Positions 16,056-23,391 of a stretch of DNA of 23,391 nucleotides are shown here, piece after piece (position 1 is the first letter of the stretch; each line of letters begins with the position of its first letter). Source of the stretch: RGIG4576 sp964536025 (GTDB taxonomy: Bacteria > Bacteroidota > Bacteroidia > Bacteroidales > Muribaculaceae). The notes under the pieces are model-generated. The model saw nothing but the letters and a program-made list of their open reading frames with translations, searched no databases and was not told where the DNA came from. Both the position numbers and the translations under genes were made by a program. The stretch is taken from NCBI GenBank assembly GCA_964536025.1, contig CAZHXA010000031.1, forward strand, positions 1 to 23,391, read 5' to 3'.

Positions 16056-18674
16056 TTAGCGGTTTATAAGTTCACGAAGTTTTTCCATTGCAGAAGAAAG
16101 TCCGTCAATATCTTTACCACCTGCTTGAGCGAAGTGAGGTTGACCACCACCACCACCTTTTATTAATTTGGCAGCTTCGCGTACTATGGTTGATGCATTC
16201 AAGCCTTCTTTTACAAGGTTGTCCGATAGTTGAACGGTAAGCATTGGCTTGTCGGCTTCATGAGTGGCTGCAAGGAATACAGTGTCGTTCAGATTGTCGG
16301 CTTTTAATGAGAATGCAACACCTTTCACTACTTCGGCTATGCGTAATCCGTAGCATGTGACAACTGTCAATCCGTTAACGTTTTCAGCTTTTTCAAGTAG
16401 CTCTGCTTTTAGGTTCTTGATGCGTTCTTGCAAGAATTCATCTGCTTGTTTGCGTAAATCGGCATTTTCAGCAAGTGATTTTTGCAAAGCCGGTATGATA
16501 TTAGGTGCATTATTAAGTAAAGCACTTATTTGCATCATAGTATCTTTAATGTGATAAATTGCATCTTCTACGCGTTCACCTGTGATAGCTTCAATGCGTC
16601 GTATTCCTGCTGCAATACTGCTTTCGCTCACTATTTTTATTGAACCTATGTTTCCGGTGTTGGCAACGTGTGTACCACCACATAGCTCAATAGAGTTGTC
16701 ATATTGTATTACACGCACTTTATCGCCATATTTTTCGCCAAATAATGCCATAGCTCCAAGAGCTTTTGCTTCGGCTATAGGGATATCGCGATGCTCACAA
16801 CGCGGAGTGGCTTTACGGATTTTTTCGTTGGCAAGACGTTCTACTTTGCGTATTTCTTCTTCGGTCATCTTTTGGAAGTGAGAGAAGTCGAAACGAAGTA
16901 GTTCTGGGCTTACGAACGAACCTTTTTGTTCAACGTGTGTACCCAATACTTCGCGAAGCGATTCATGAAGCAAGTGTGTGGCTGTGTGGTTGCAACTTGT
17001 AGCCAAACGTGCTTTTTTATCGATTACGGCACGGAAACTTTCGGTAATGTCTTTTGGCAATTGAGTTACGATACATACACTTTGATTATATTCACGTTTT
17101 GTATCGATAACTTCTATGGTTTCGTTGGCGAAAATCAATTCACCTTTATCGCCTACTTGTCCTCCCATTTCTCCGTAGAAAGGAGAACGTGCAAGAATCA
17201 ATTGGTAAAATTCCTTATTGCGTTGTTTTACTTTGCGATAACGTAAAATCTCGGTTTCTGTTTCATCAAGATCGTAACCCACAAATTCGGCTTCTCCTTC
17301 GTGAAGAATTACCCAATCGGTAGTTTCTATTGCTGCAGCATTGCGAGCACGTTCTTTTTGTTTTGTCATTTCGGCGTTGAACTCATCGATATTGGCTGTT
17401 AATCCGTTTTCTTTCAATATAAGTTCGGTCAAATCAAGTGGGAAACCATAGGTGTCATATAGCGTAAATGCTTCAACTCCTGATATTTCGGTTTTGCCTG
17501 CCGACTTAGTGTCGTTGATGACTTTATCGATTAGCTTTATTCCGGTTTCAAGTGTACGCAAGAATGCCTCTTCTTCTTCCTTGATTACTTTCTTGATTAG
17601 TTCGCTTTGTGCTACAAGTTCGGGATAAGCTTCTCCCATGACTTCGATTAGTGTATCTACGAGTGTGTAGATAAAAGCTTGTTTTTGGTTCAAGAAAGTG
17701 TATCCGTAGCGAACGGCACGGCGTAGAATACGTCTTATAACGTATCCGGCTTTAGCGTTTGACGGTAGTTGTGAGTCGGCTATGGAGAATGAAATTGTAC
17801 GTACGTGGTCAGCTATTACACGCATTGCAATGTCGCTTTTTTCGTTTTCTCCGTATTTTTTGCCGGCAAGTGTTGCTATTTTTTGGATAAGAGGTTGGAA
17901 CACGTCGGTATCATAGTTGGACTGTTTGCCTTGCAATGCCATGCAAAGACGTTCAAATCCCATACCGGTGTCGATTACGCGTGCAGGAAGACCTTCAAGT
18001 GAACCATCGGCTTTGCGATTGTATTGCATGAACACAAGATTCCATATTTCGATTACTTGAGGGTGGCTTTGATTTACAAGTTCGCGACCTGAAATTTTAG
18101 CTTTTTCTTCTTCGCTACGCAAGTCGATGTGAATTTCAGAGCATGGACCGCATGGACCTGTATCTCCCATTTCCCAAAAGTTGTCTTTGCGATTTCCGTT
18201 TATGATGTGATCTTTTGGGAGATGTTTTTCCCATATTGTTGCGGCTTCGTTGTCGCGTTCAAGTCCTTCGGCTTCATAGCCTTCAAAGACAGTGGCATAT
18301 AGTATTTCTGGATTTATCTTTAGTACATCCACAAGATATTCCCAAGCCCAATCAATGGCTTCTTGCTTGAAATAATCGCCAAAAGACCAGTTTCCAAGCA
18401 TTTCAAACATTGTGTGGTGGTAGGTGTCCAGTCCCACTTCTTCCAAGTCGTTGTGTTTACCGCTCACGCGAAGACATTTTTGAGAGTCGGCCGCTCGCTT
18501 GAAACTTGGAGTTACTGTGCCCAAGATAATATCCTTGAACTGGTTCATACCTGCATTGGTAAACATGAGTGTGGGGTCATCTTTTATGACCATTGGAGCT
18601 GAAGGCACTATTTTATGACCTTTACTTTGAAAGAATTCTTTAAATGATTCTCTTATTTCTTTTGATGTAAGCAT
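16056..18674 (-). CDS. alaS: Alanine--tRNA ligase
   Basis: The 872-residue enzyme attaches alanine to tRNA-Ala. The class II catalytic domain is at the N terminus, with HHTMFEMLGNWSFGDYFK and GDTGPCGPCSEIH. The tRNA-recognition region contains ADHVRTISFSIADSQLPSN. The editing domain has its zinc-binding residues in place: H563 and H567 (HTATH), C665 and H669 (CGGTH). It removes mischarged Ser and Gly. The C-terminal DHHA1-type domain ends with GGGGGQPHFAQAGGKD. Length and start (MLTSKEIRESFKEFFQSKGH) are standard. It is divergent from the merR gene, whose start is about 150 bp away, and is closed by the terminator at 15974-16037. Confidence 0.99.
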   Translation of the reverse strand: MLTSKEIRESFKEFFQSKGHKIVPSAPMVIKDDPTLMFTNAGMNQFKDIILGTVTPSFKRAADSQKCLRVSGKHNDLEEVGLDTYHHTMFEMLGNWSFGDYFKQEAIDWAWEYLVDVLKINPEILYATVFEGYEAEGLERDNEAATIWEKHLPKDHIINGNRKDNFWEMGDTGPCGPCSEIHIDLRSEEEKAKISGRELVNQSHPQVIEIWNLVFMQYNRKADGSLEGLPARVIDTGMGFERLCMALQGKQSNYDTDVFQPLIQKIATLAGKKYGENEKSDIAMRVIADHVRTISFSIADSQLPSNAKAGYVIRRILRRAVRYGYTFLNQKQAFIYTLVDTLIEVMGEAYPELVAQSELIKKVIKEEEEAFLRTLETGIKLIDKVINDTKSAGKTEISGVEAFTLYDTYGFPLDLTELILKENGLTANIDEFNAEMTKQKERARNAAAIETTDWVILHEGEAEFVGYDLDETETEILRYRKVKQRNKEFYQLILARSPFYGEMGGQVGDKGELIFANETIEVIDTKREYNQSVCIVTQLPKDITESFRAVIDKKARLATSCNHTATHLLHESLREVLGTHVEQKGSFVSPELLRFDFSHFQKMTEEEIRKVERLANEKIRKATPRCEHRDIPIAEAKALGAMALFGEKYGDKVRVIQYDNSIELCGGTHVANTGNIGSIKIVSESSIAAGIRRIEAITGERVEDAIYHIKDTMMQISALLNNAPNIIPALQKSLAENADLRKQADEFLQERIKNLKAELLEKAENVNGLTVVTCYGLRIAEVVKGVAFSLKADNLNDTVFLAATHEADKPMLTVQLSDNLVKEGLNASTIVREAAKLIKGGGGGQPHFAQAGGKDIDGLSSAMEKLRELINR

Positions 18675-18732
18675 ATGTTGTTGCTTTTGTAAAATTTATC
18701 CGCTTGATTTCAATTAATCTTGAAATAGATTA

Positions 18733-18763
18733 CAAAATTACGTCTTTATTATTATTTTTGCAA
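18733..18763 (-). promoter_or_regulatory. alaS promoter (-33 and -7 elements)
   Basis: On the minus strand, TTG (complement of 18761-18763), at the end of a run reading TTTTTTG, is followed after 20 nt by TAATTTTG (complement of 18733-18740). This fits the Bacteroidetes TTTG-N19/20-TAnnTTTG promoter well and is the best full match in the window. Transcription would start near 18726, leaving a leader of about 52 nt before the alaS ATG. Confidence 0.7.
18753..18760 (+). promoter_or_regulatory. -7 promoter element for the merR gene
   Basis: TATTTTTG matches TAnnTTTG on the plus strand and abuts the -33 element of the opposing alaS promoter (18761-18763). The two divergent promoters therefore cannot easily be occupied together. 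The -33 element for this direction is not evident. Confidence 0.5.
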
Positions 18764-18821
18764 AAAATAGGGTGCTAACCTATTGTTTTAAAGTGCTTGA
18801 TGCGTGAAAAAAACTTGGTAT

Positions 18822-19157
18822 ATGGACGATTTGAATAAAAAATTTTATAAGATAGGCGAAGTTGCCGAAATTTTGAACATTCCGGCTTCGACGTTGCGTT
18901 TTTGGGAAAAGGAGTTTACCATTCTCAAGCCGAAACGTAATGCCAAAAATACTCGTTTTTATACGCCTCAAGATGTTGAAACCATTAGAAAGTTGTACTA
19001 TCTGGTTAAAGAAAAGGGGCTTAAACTCGATGCGGCACAAGCACAGCTCAATCGCAATAGAAAAAACGTAGACAAAACTTTTGAAGTAGTGGAACGTCTT
19101 AAATCGGTTCGCGAAAAACTCTTGAAATTGCAATCAGCCCTTGATTCGATGCATTAA
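18822..19157 (+). CDS. MerR-family transcriptional regulator
   Basis: From ATG 18822 the protein has 111 residues. The MerR winged helix-turn-helix is clear: KFYKIGEVAEILNIPASTLRFWEKEF (about 7-32), then NTRFYTPQDVETIRKLYYLVKEKGL. A long C-terminal helix (about 70-108) would form the dimerisation coiled coil. No ligand- or metal-binding domain or cysteine pair follows, so the effector is unknown. An in-frame GTG at 18804 would add six residues (MKKTWY); the ATG is preferred. Genes of this type lie beside alaS in other Bacteroidetes. Its promoter box overlaps that of alaS, so it may influence alaS as well as itself, which is inference. Confidence 0.9.
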   Translation: MDDLNKKFYKIGEVAEILNIPASTLRFWEKEFTILKPKRNAKNTRFYTPQDVETIRKLYYLVKEKGLKLDAAQAQLNRNRKNVDKTFEVVERLKSVREKLLKLQSALDSMH

Positions 19158-19171
19158 TAATAGAACATAAT

Positions 19172-20368
19172 CTATTTATAATTATCGGCTATATTGAATA
19201 TGTTTTGAAATATTTGCTTGTCGATATCGGTAAGTTTTACATCTCGTCTCAACATCATTCTCTCTGCTATCGCAAAAAACTTGGTCAATGACACATCGGT
19301 GAACCCGGCACTTGAACCTTCTGAAAAACTTGGCACAAAGTTGCGGGGAAAGCCTGTACCATGAATATTAACACCTACTCCTATCACTGTTGCTGTATTG
19401 AAAATGCTGTTCACTCCAGCTTTGGAGTGGTCTCCCATGATAAGACCGCAGAATTGTAAACCTGTTCGTAAGAAACGATGTGCAGGGTAGTTCCATAGTT
19501 TAATTTCGGTGTAATCGTTTTTAAGGTTTGATGCTGAGCATCCGGCTCCAAGATTGCACCATTCGCCTATTACTGCATTACCCAGAAAACCGTCATGACC
19601 TTTATTGCTATAACCTATCATTACTACATTATTCAGCTCACCGCCCACTTTACAGTATGGTCCGATAGTTGTGGCTCCATATATTTTAGCACCCATATTC
19701 ACATGCACGTTGTTACATGCGGCAAAAGGTGCTCTTATGCAGGAACCTTCCATTATTTCACAATCTTTTCCTATGTAAATAACTCCTTTTGTTACGTTTA
19801 AGAAAACACCTTCCACCGACGCTCCTTCTTCGATAAAAATTTTTGGCGTTCCGTCGCTGAAATACGGTTCGCCTATTAGAGTGTTAGTTTTGCTTATTTC
19901 TTGAGATTTATGTCCGGCAGTAATTCGCTTGAAGTCATCTTCAAGAAGCTGCTCGTTAAGAGTGAAAATCTCATATAACCAATGTATTGATGTAACAGCT
20001 TCGTTGAATACTGTCTTTTGAGTCGCTTTTTGAGCCTTAAAATCCTCTATTGAGCCTCTGAAAGCTATTATTTCATCTCCCGATGTAATAGCTTCGCCTT
20101 TCTCTAAGTTTTTGATGAGATTAGCAAGTTTTTTTGACGGAATCACATGTCCTGCAACGAAAAAGTTGTCATCGGCAACATTTGTAGTATATTTAGGCTG
20201 TAAATATTCAGTAGTAAGATGAGAAAACATGTCATCGGAGAAAAAACTTTGCCATTTTTCAAGAATAGTAGTTATGCCTATTCTTATGAGAGATATTGGG
20301 CGAGTAAAAGTGATGGGAAGAAGATTTTCCCTAACTTCAGGACTGTCAAAAAGGATAATATTTTTCAT
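19172..20368 (-). CDS. GlmU-like sugar nucleotidyltransferase family protein
   Basis: The protein has 398 residues from the chosen ATG. The N-terminal part starts MKNIILFDSPEVRENLLPITFTRPISLIRIGITTI. This is the opening of the Bacteroidetes GlmU-like family, with a motif LLPxTxTRP in place of the usual GlmU Gly-rich nucleotide loop. From about residue 180 there is a left-handed beta-helix of hexapeptide repeats (EGASVEGVFLNVTKGVIYIG, GCSASNLKNDYTEIKLWNY). This is the fold of acyltransferases and GlmU-type enzymes, so a role in sugar-nucleotide or envelope precursor metabolism is likely. The exact substrate is unknown. An ATG at 20377 would add MQY; homologues begin at MKN. It converges with merR, with a 14-nt gap. 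Confidence 0.82.
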   Translation of the reverse strand: MKNIILFDSPEVRENLLPITFTRPISLIRIGITTILEKWQSFFSDDMFSHLTTEYLQPKYTTNVADDNFFVAGHVIPSKKLANLIKNLEKGEAITSGDEIIAFRGSIEDFKAQKATQKTVFNEAVTSIHWLYEIFTLNEQLLEDDFKRITAGHKSQEISKTNTLIGEPYFSDGTPKIFIEEGASVEGVFLNVTKGVIYIGKDCEIMEGSCIRAPFAACNNVHVNMGAKIYGATTIGPYCKVGGELNNVVMIGYSNKGHDGFLGNAVIGEWCNLGAGCSASNLKNDYTEIKLWNYPAHRFLRTGLQFCGLIMGDHSKAGVNSIFNTATVIGVGVNIHGTGFPRNFVPSFSEGSSAGFTDVSLTKFFAIAERMMLRRDVKLTDIDKQIFQNIFNIADNYK

Positions 20369-20388
20369 ATATTGCATTATTTCTCGTG

Positions 20389-20396
20389 CAAATTTA
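20389..20396 (-). promoter_or_regulatory. -7 promoter element for the GlmU-like gene
   Basis: On the minus strand TAAATTTG fits TAnnTTTG. Transcription would begin near 20382, giving a leader of about 14 nt to the ATG at 20368 but only about 5 nt to that at 20377. This mildly supports the inner start. No well-spaced -33 element was found. Confidence 0.5.
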
Positions 20397-20564
20397 CATA
20401 TAATTCATTTAACACATAAATTTGAAACAAAAAATGCAAGTTATGGTTTAGAATTATTGTTTTGAAGCATCTGCAAATGGTATAGCGATTTTCTGGGAAA
20501 TTTATGCCATATAGTATATTTAATGCTTATTAACTTAGGGAGGGTGAAATGCTCTGCATATGCG

Positions 20565-20594
20565 TAACTTTGCAAAAATATTTGCATATCTTTG
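20565..20594 (+). promoter_or_regulatory. Two -7 boxes upstream of the decayed secreted-protein gene
   Basis: TAACTTTG (20565-20572) and TATCTTTG (20587-20594) both match TAnnTTTG, 14 nt apart. The second is identical to the box of the btuB operon. They precede the pseudogene that begins at 20655, so a promoter may survive although its gene is broken. The rest of the gap from 20397 to 20564 shows nothing recognisable. Confidence 0.5.
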
Positions 20595-20654
20595 TGTGTG
20601 TAACATTTAAGACTTTATGCGTTTAAAATATATAATTTATAAACTTATAAAACA

Positions 20655-21001
20655 AAGAAGAAAGTACTTCTCTCATTTGCATTAGGACTGCTTGCCTTTG
20701 GTAGTGCAATTGCAACATCCCAATTGAAGGAACTCAATAACAAACATGGTAAAACCACAATTACAATTGAAATCCTTGCCTCAGACAGAGATGCTACTAA
20801 TGGATTGTCGGTAGATAACTAAAGCTCTATAATAATGGTGAAATGCTTACCATTAAAAAAGTAGACGCGATATGGGGCGATAATTCAATCATTGTTATGG
20901 AGTTTAAGAAACTTACTACTTTTAAAGACGGTCTATTAGGATTTTCCATAAATGGCAAACCTGTTAGCATGGATCTACAGAGCATTATGATGAATCGTTA
21001 A
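20655..21001 (+). pseudogene. Decayed small secreted protein (lost start, frameshift)
   Basis: Codons from 20658 give KKVLLSFALGLLAFGSAIAT, a good signal peptide, then SQLKELNNKHGKTTITIEIL and a stop at 20820. The codon where ATG is expected (20655-20657, after a run reading ATAAAACA) is AAG, a single-base change from ATG. No other in-frame start lies between it and the stop at 20640. After 20820 the frame moves by one base and stays open from 20823 to 20998 (KLYNNGEMLTIKKVDAIWGD...), ending in TAA. A lost start plus a one-base deletion explain both defects. The original product would be about 115 residues, exported, of unknown function. Confidence 0.75.
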
Positions 21002-21029
21002 TACGATAATCGTATTTTCCATCATAGAG

Positions 21030-21068
21030 TGCTTTACCGTACTTTCGCAGTACGATAAAGCATTTTTT
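21030..21068 (+). terminator. Intrinsic terminator after the decayed secreted-protein gene
   Basis: TGCTTTA-C-CGTACT (21030-21043) pairs with AGTACG-A-TAAAGCA (21049-21062), with one C/A mismatch and a 5-nt loop TTCGC. Six T follow. A smaller hairpin, AATACGA/TCGTATT (21000-21016), precedes it. It remains intact although the gene it serves is broken. Confidence 0.88.
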
Positions 21069-21127
21069 CTATGCCGACCATTTCAGTCGTTCAATACAGA
21101 TATGCAATACCTTCGGCATTGGCTTTG

Positions 21128-21182
21128 GCATTAACTTTTCAGATTTAACCTTTCCGTTTTAAGTTTCCTATGCCTTCGGCAT
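21128..21182 (+). repeat. Short dispersed palindromic repeat, copy 2
   Basis: The 27-nt core (21128-21154) matches the complement of 8713-8739 at 25 of 27 bases. The right end is ATGCCTTCGGCAT (21170-21182), itself a small hairpin, and a second CTTCGGCATT lies at 21111-21120 just left of the core. Both copies are therefore bounded by CGGCAT-type ends. It sits between a terminator and the ardA remnant. Confidence 0.6.
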
Positions 21183-21215
21183 TTCTTTGTTATTCAAAAA
21201 CTCTATCTCCACTAA

Positions 21216-21566
21216 ATTTCTACTGAGCCGAAAATTCTCGAATACTACCAAATGAGCGAAAAGCACGATGCCGAAGCAGTCGATGATTATATGGATTTCA
21301 ACGACTCGCTCGACAATTTCGAAGTCATCGCGTAGCGCTTTGCTTGCAAAGAACATACTGCGGTGAATGGGATAGCGAAGAAGAGTTTTCTCCCTATTGG
21401 TCGAAGCTGCTTCGCGGTCGCCCGTCACATCATCGACGAGTGCTACGACCTTGAAAGGACGATGGGCAATCTCGCTGATTACTTCGATTTCGAAGCCTTC
21501 GGACGCGAGCTGTTCATGTGGGACTACAACATGGGAGCAAACGGTAATGTGTTCCGCCGTAGCTGA
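21216..21566 (+). pseudogene. ardA: Antirestriction protein ArdA, broken
   Basis: Three ArdA-like blocks occur in order. In one frame EPKILEYYQMSEKHDAEAVD and DYMDFNDSLDNFE lead to a stop at 21333. In another, YCGEWDSEEEF (21356-21388). Back in the first, VARHIIDECYDLERTMGNLA, then DYFDFEAFGRELFMWDYNMG and ANGNVFRRS with TGA at 21566. This is the C-terminal two thirds of an ArdA-type protein, a DNA mimic that blocks type I restriction enzymes and is carried by phages and conjugative elements. The N-terminal third is missing, and at least one stop and two frameshifts break the rest. Base composition is richer in G+C than its neighbours, which suits acquired DNA. Confidence 0.65.
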
Positions 21567-21586
21567 TACGGCCCGACCCACCTCAG

Positions 21587-21614
21587 AGTCTTTCCGAAAG
21601 GAAAGGGACTTTTT
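21587..21614 (+). terminator. Probable terminator after the ardA remnant
   Basis: AGTC-TTTCC (21587-21595) pairs with GGAAA...GACT (21600-21610). There is a GAAA tetraloop and a 2-nt GG bulge, and four T follow. The stem is imperfect and the T-run short, so the call is moderate. Confidence 0.5.
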
Positions 21615-21619
21615 GCTGT

Positions 21620-22585
21620 TTAATTAAAATTATTAATATTGCGACGCAAAAATGCTAATATAAAAGATTGGCACATACGAATAGAATCAAGATTCGTTGA
21701 TTCGTAATTAATCAATTCATAGCCACGCTTTGTCGTAGATATTCTAAGTTTATATCTATAATTTGTTATTATTTCCCCTTTTGTAATTATTGTTTTTTTC
21801 TTAGCCGTGGCTCCTCCTATAATTGCACCGGATTGTCCAAATAATAATCCACCTACCACGCTTCGTCCTATCATACTACCTGTTGATGTTTTAGTTTTTA
21901 CTTCTTGTGGTAATTGAGTTCTTGTACTTATATCATCAACATCTACTGATATAATTTCAGAAGGCATATATTCTATTTCGTTTATCCACATACGATTCTT
22001 GTCACTAGAGAATACGACTCTAGCACACAATGAAATATAATTATCCCCGTATAATTCTATCTTTCTATTTTTTTCTTTTTGTGCTTCTAATTCACGTTGT
22101 TTACGCTGTTCTTGCTTTTTCAAATATTCCGTCATTAATTCATTGGGATCTTTATATACGCTGTTTACGAAATCTATCCAACATATTATTACGATTGACA
22201 TCAAAACATCATATACTATTGCAATAGTTGATGGTTGATTCTCATACCGTATAAAATAATCTTTGGAAAAATCGTCAGGTTTACTTGGATATGCCAAGTA
22301 TGCAACTATTGGAAATTGCGATAAAACTAATAATAATATCAATAAAACAATGACAAAAGTTTTATCCTTATCATATGTTGGACCATATTCTTCAACAAAA
22401 TTCTCATTGAACTCCAGATAAGTGGAGTTAAAAGCTATAAGACCTATAATAAGTTGGGCCAAATAAACAAAGAAAGATATGTATCCAAGAGAAATAACAC
22501 TTGGATACAAGAAGAATAGCATCCAAATGCCTATCTCAATTGCTAAGTAGATTTTTAAGTTCTTTGTTAAAATATACGATTTCAT
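21620..22585 (-). CDS. Multi-pass membrane protein with cytoplasmic C-terminal domain, unknown function
   Basis: This 321-residue protein is not recognised by name. The N-terminal half has hydrophobic segments at about 9-50 (two helices), 74-100 and 120-145. A charged helix rich in K, E, Q and R follows (about 148-178), likely a coiled coil. The C-terminal domain contains CARVVFSSDKNRMWINEIEYMPSEIISVDVDDIS and a Gly-rich stretch, GSMIGRSVVGGLLFGQSGAIIGGATAKKK split across a turn. That arrangement recalls bacterial PH-like or SHOCT-associated proteins. The frame is intact and AT-rich, unlike the flanking ardA and phage remnants. A TACATTTG box (minus strand of 22612-22619) lies about 27 nt before the ATG. 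A role in an accessory or defence system is possible but unsupported. Confidence 0.7.
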   Translation of the reverse strand: MKSYILTKNLKIYLAIEIGIWMLFFLYPSVISLGYISFFVYLAQLIIGLIAFNSTYLEFNENFVEEYGPTYDKDKTFVIVLLILLLVLSQFPIVAYLAYPSKPDDFSKDYFIRYENQPSTIAIVYDVLMSIVIICWIDFVNSVYKDPNELMTEYLKKQEQRKQRELEAQKEKNRKIELYGDNYISLCARVVFSSDKNRMWINEIEYMPSEIISVDVDDISTRTQLPQEVKTKTSTGSMIGRSVVGGLLFGQSGAIIGGATAKKKTIITKGEIITNYRYKLRISTTKRGYELINYESTNLDSIRMCQSFILAFLRRNINNFN

Positions 22586-22611
22586 ATTAATGATGATTTA
22601 TTGCAATGGGC

Positions 22612-22619
22612 AAATGTAA
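22612..22619 (-). promoter_or_regulatory. -7 promoter element for the membrane protein gene
   Basis: On the minus strand TACATTTG fits TAnnTTTG. Transcription would start near 22605, about 20 nt before the ATG at 22585. No matching -33 element is seen. Confidence 0.5.
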
Positions 22620-22696
22620 TAAATTTATTCGAGTTTTCGTGTCTTTTCCACAACTTAATTATATGAATAACTTCGTGGCGTAAACAATTAAACGTC

Positions 22697-22864
22697 ATGC
22701 CGAAACATCAATACAATATTCAACTCAAAGGGTACGTTGGAGGATATGACTTCGACCGCAACACTGTTGACTCTGTGCTTGCCAAGAATGATGGCAAGGA
22801 GGTCAACACCCACCGCTCGCCACGTCATTGCTCTCATTGCCAAGAACCTCTCGGAGCATCTTAA
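22697..22864 (+). pseudogene. Prophage ClpP-type prohead protease, N-terminal fragment
   Basis: From ATG 22697 the first 37 codons read MPKHQYNIQLKGYVGGYDFD then RNTVDSVLAKNDGKEVN. This is the opening of ClpP-fold head-maturation proteases of Bacteroidetes prophages, in which the next residues should form the beta strand leading to the catalytic serine region. Instead, family similarity ends near 22807. The frame runs through unrelated residues (THRSPRHCSHC...) to TAA at 22862-22864, because the DNA has switched to the capsid gene in another frame. The catalytic Ser, His and Asp are all absent, so it cannot be active. Confidence 0.65.
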
Positions 22865-23391
22865 CGATGCTATCTGGAACGGCAAGTGTAAAGAGTCGGG
22901 CGACAAGACCGCCGACCTTTTCGACGGCTTTGACACTATCACCGAGAAAGAAATCACCGCGGAGAACATCTCTACTGCTAAGGGCAACTATTTGAAGATT
23001 ACAGAGGAAATCACCCCGGCTAACGCCGTTGATGTTGCCAAGCAGATTTTGTTCTCGCTCGACCCGAGATTGAGAAGCCAGGAACTCTACTTGTATTGTT
23101 CGCAAGACTTCGTTGACAAGTACAACGAGGGCTATCTGATGACTCATGGCGGTATTCCGTATAACACGCAATACGGTCAAGGAGCAGTGGAGGGTAGTAA
23201 CGGCAAGTTGAAGTTCTGTCCGCTCTACAACAAAGCCGGCTCGAAGTTCATGCACGTCACCACAAAGAGCAATATGCTCGTTGGTTACGACCAAATGGGC
23301 GACGTGGAGAATGTGATGGTTAAGGAGTATGCTCCGTTCATCCTCTCGTACATCGCCACTATGTTCTTCGGCGTGCAGTTTGAAACGCTCG
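22788..23391 (+). pseudogene. Prophage major capsid protein, C-terminal part (runs off window)
   Basis: A frame open from ATG 22788 to the right edge carries, from about 22806, TPTARHVIALIAKNLSEHLN, then NAVDVAKQILFSLDPRLRSQ, ELYLYCSQDFVDKYNEGYLM and, near the edge, EYAPFILSYIATMFFGVQFE. This pattern resembles the back part of major capsid or other structural proteins of Bacteroides transposable-type prophages; about 10-15 residues may be missing at the right. The N-terminal part is absent, replaced by the protease gene start, so the copy is probably non-functional even though the frame is open. G+C content is higher than in the chromosomal genes. The exact capsid family cannot be settled here. 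Confidence 0.6.

Noticed and set aside
21168..21581. 137-codon minus-strand frame over the ardA remnant
   Set aside because: The plus strand carries recognisable ArdA blocks in order; the minus frame has no recognisable motif and overlaps repeat copy 2.
22803..23294. 163-codon minus-strand frame at the right end
   Set aside because: It is antisense to the capsid-like frame, which has phage-type motifs; long shadows are expected in this G+C-richer segment.

Overview
The window reads as a chromosomal piece of an AT-rich Bacteroidales bacterium (Bacteroides/Prevotella/Muribaculaceae type). The evidence is the RpoB and RpoC sequences, genes without Shine-Dalgarno sites, several upstream TAnnTTTG boxes (the Bacteroidetes -7 promoter element), a surface lipoprotein with an acidic export signal after its cysteine, and secreted proteins ending in the Bacteroidales-type C-terminal tail ENPxxGxxIKxQG.

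Region 1 (1-8610) is the conserved rplL-rpoB-rpoC block. rplL is cut by the left edge. A perfect 12-bp hairpin with a T-run separates rplL from rpoB, and a terminator closes rpoC.

Region 2 (8611-15071) is a vitamin B12 acquisition locus. A cobalamin riboswitch leads a three-gene operon: a BtuB-like TonB receptor, a BtuG-like beta-propeller surface lipoprotein that overlaps it by 4 nt, and a secreted surface protein. A second, separate cobalamin riboswitch follows at 13402-13572. Its original target appears lost. After it come about 340 nt without a gene, then a 36-codon relic (signal peptide joined directly to a C-terminal tail), then an intact DUF4465-type secreted protein.

Region 3 (15072-20377) holds ordinary chromosomal genes: a DUF3943 protein, alaS on the minus strand, a MerR-type regulator divergent from alaS with overlapping promoters, and a GlmU-like sugar nucleotidyltransferase-family protein convergent with merR.

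Region 4 (20378-23391) is a decayed accessory zone. It contains a small secreted-protein pseudogene with a lost start codon and a frameshift, a strong terminator, a short dispersed repeat whose partner lies upstream of the B12 operon, a broken ardA antirestriction gene, an intact membrane protein of unknown function, and a prophage remnant. In the remnant a deletion joins the first ~37 codons of a ClpP-type prohead protease gene to the back half of a probable major capsid gene. This zone is visibly richer in G+C at the ardA and phage segments. No tRNA, rRNA, CRISPR array or intact insertion sequence was seen.
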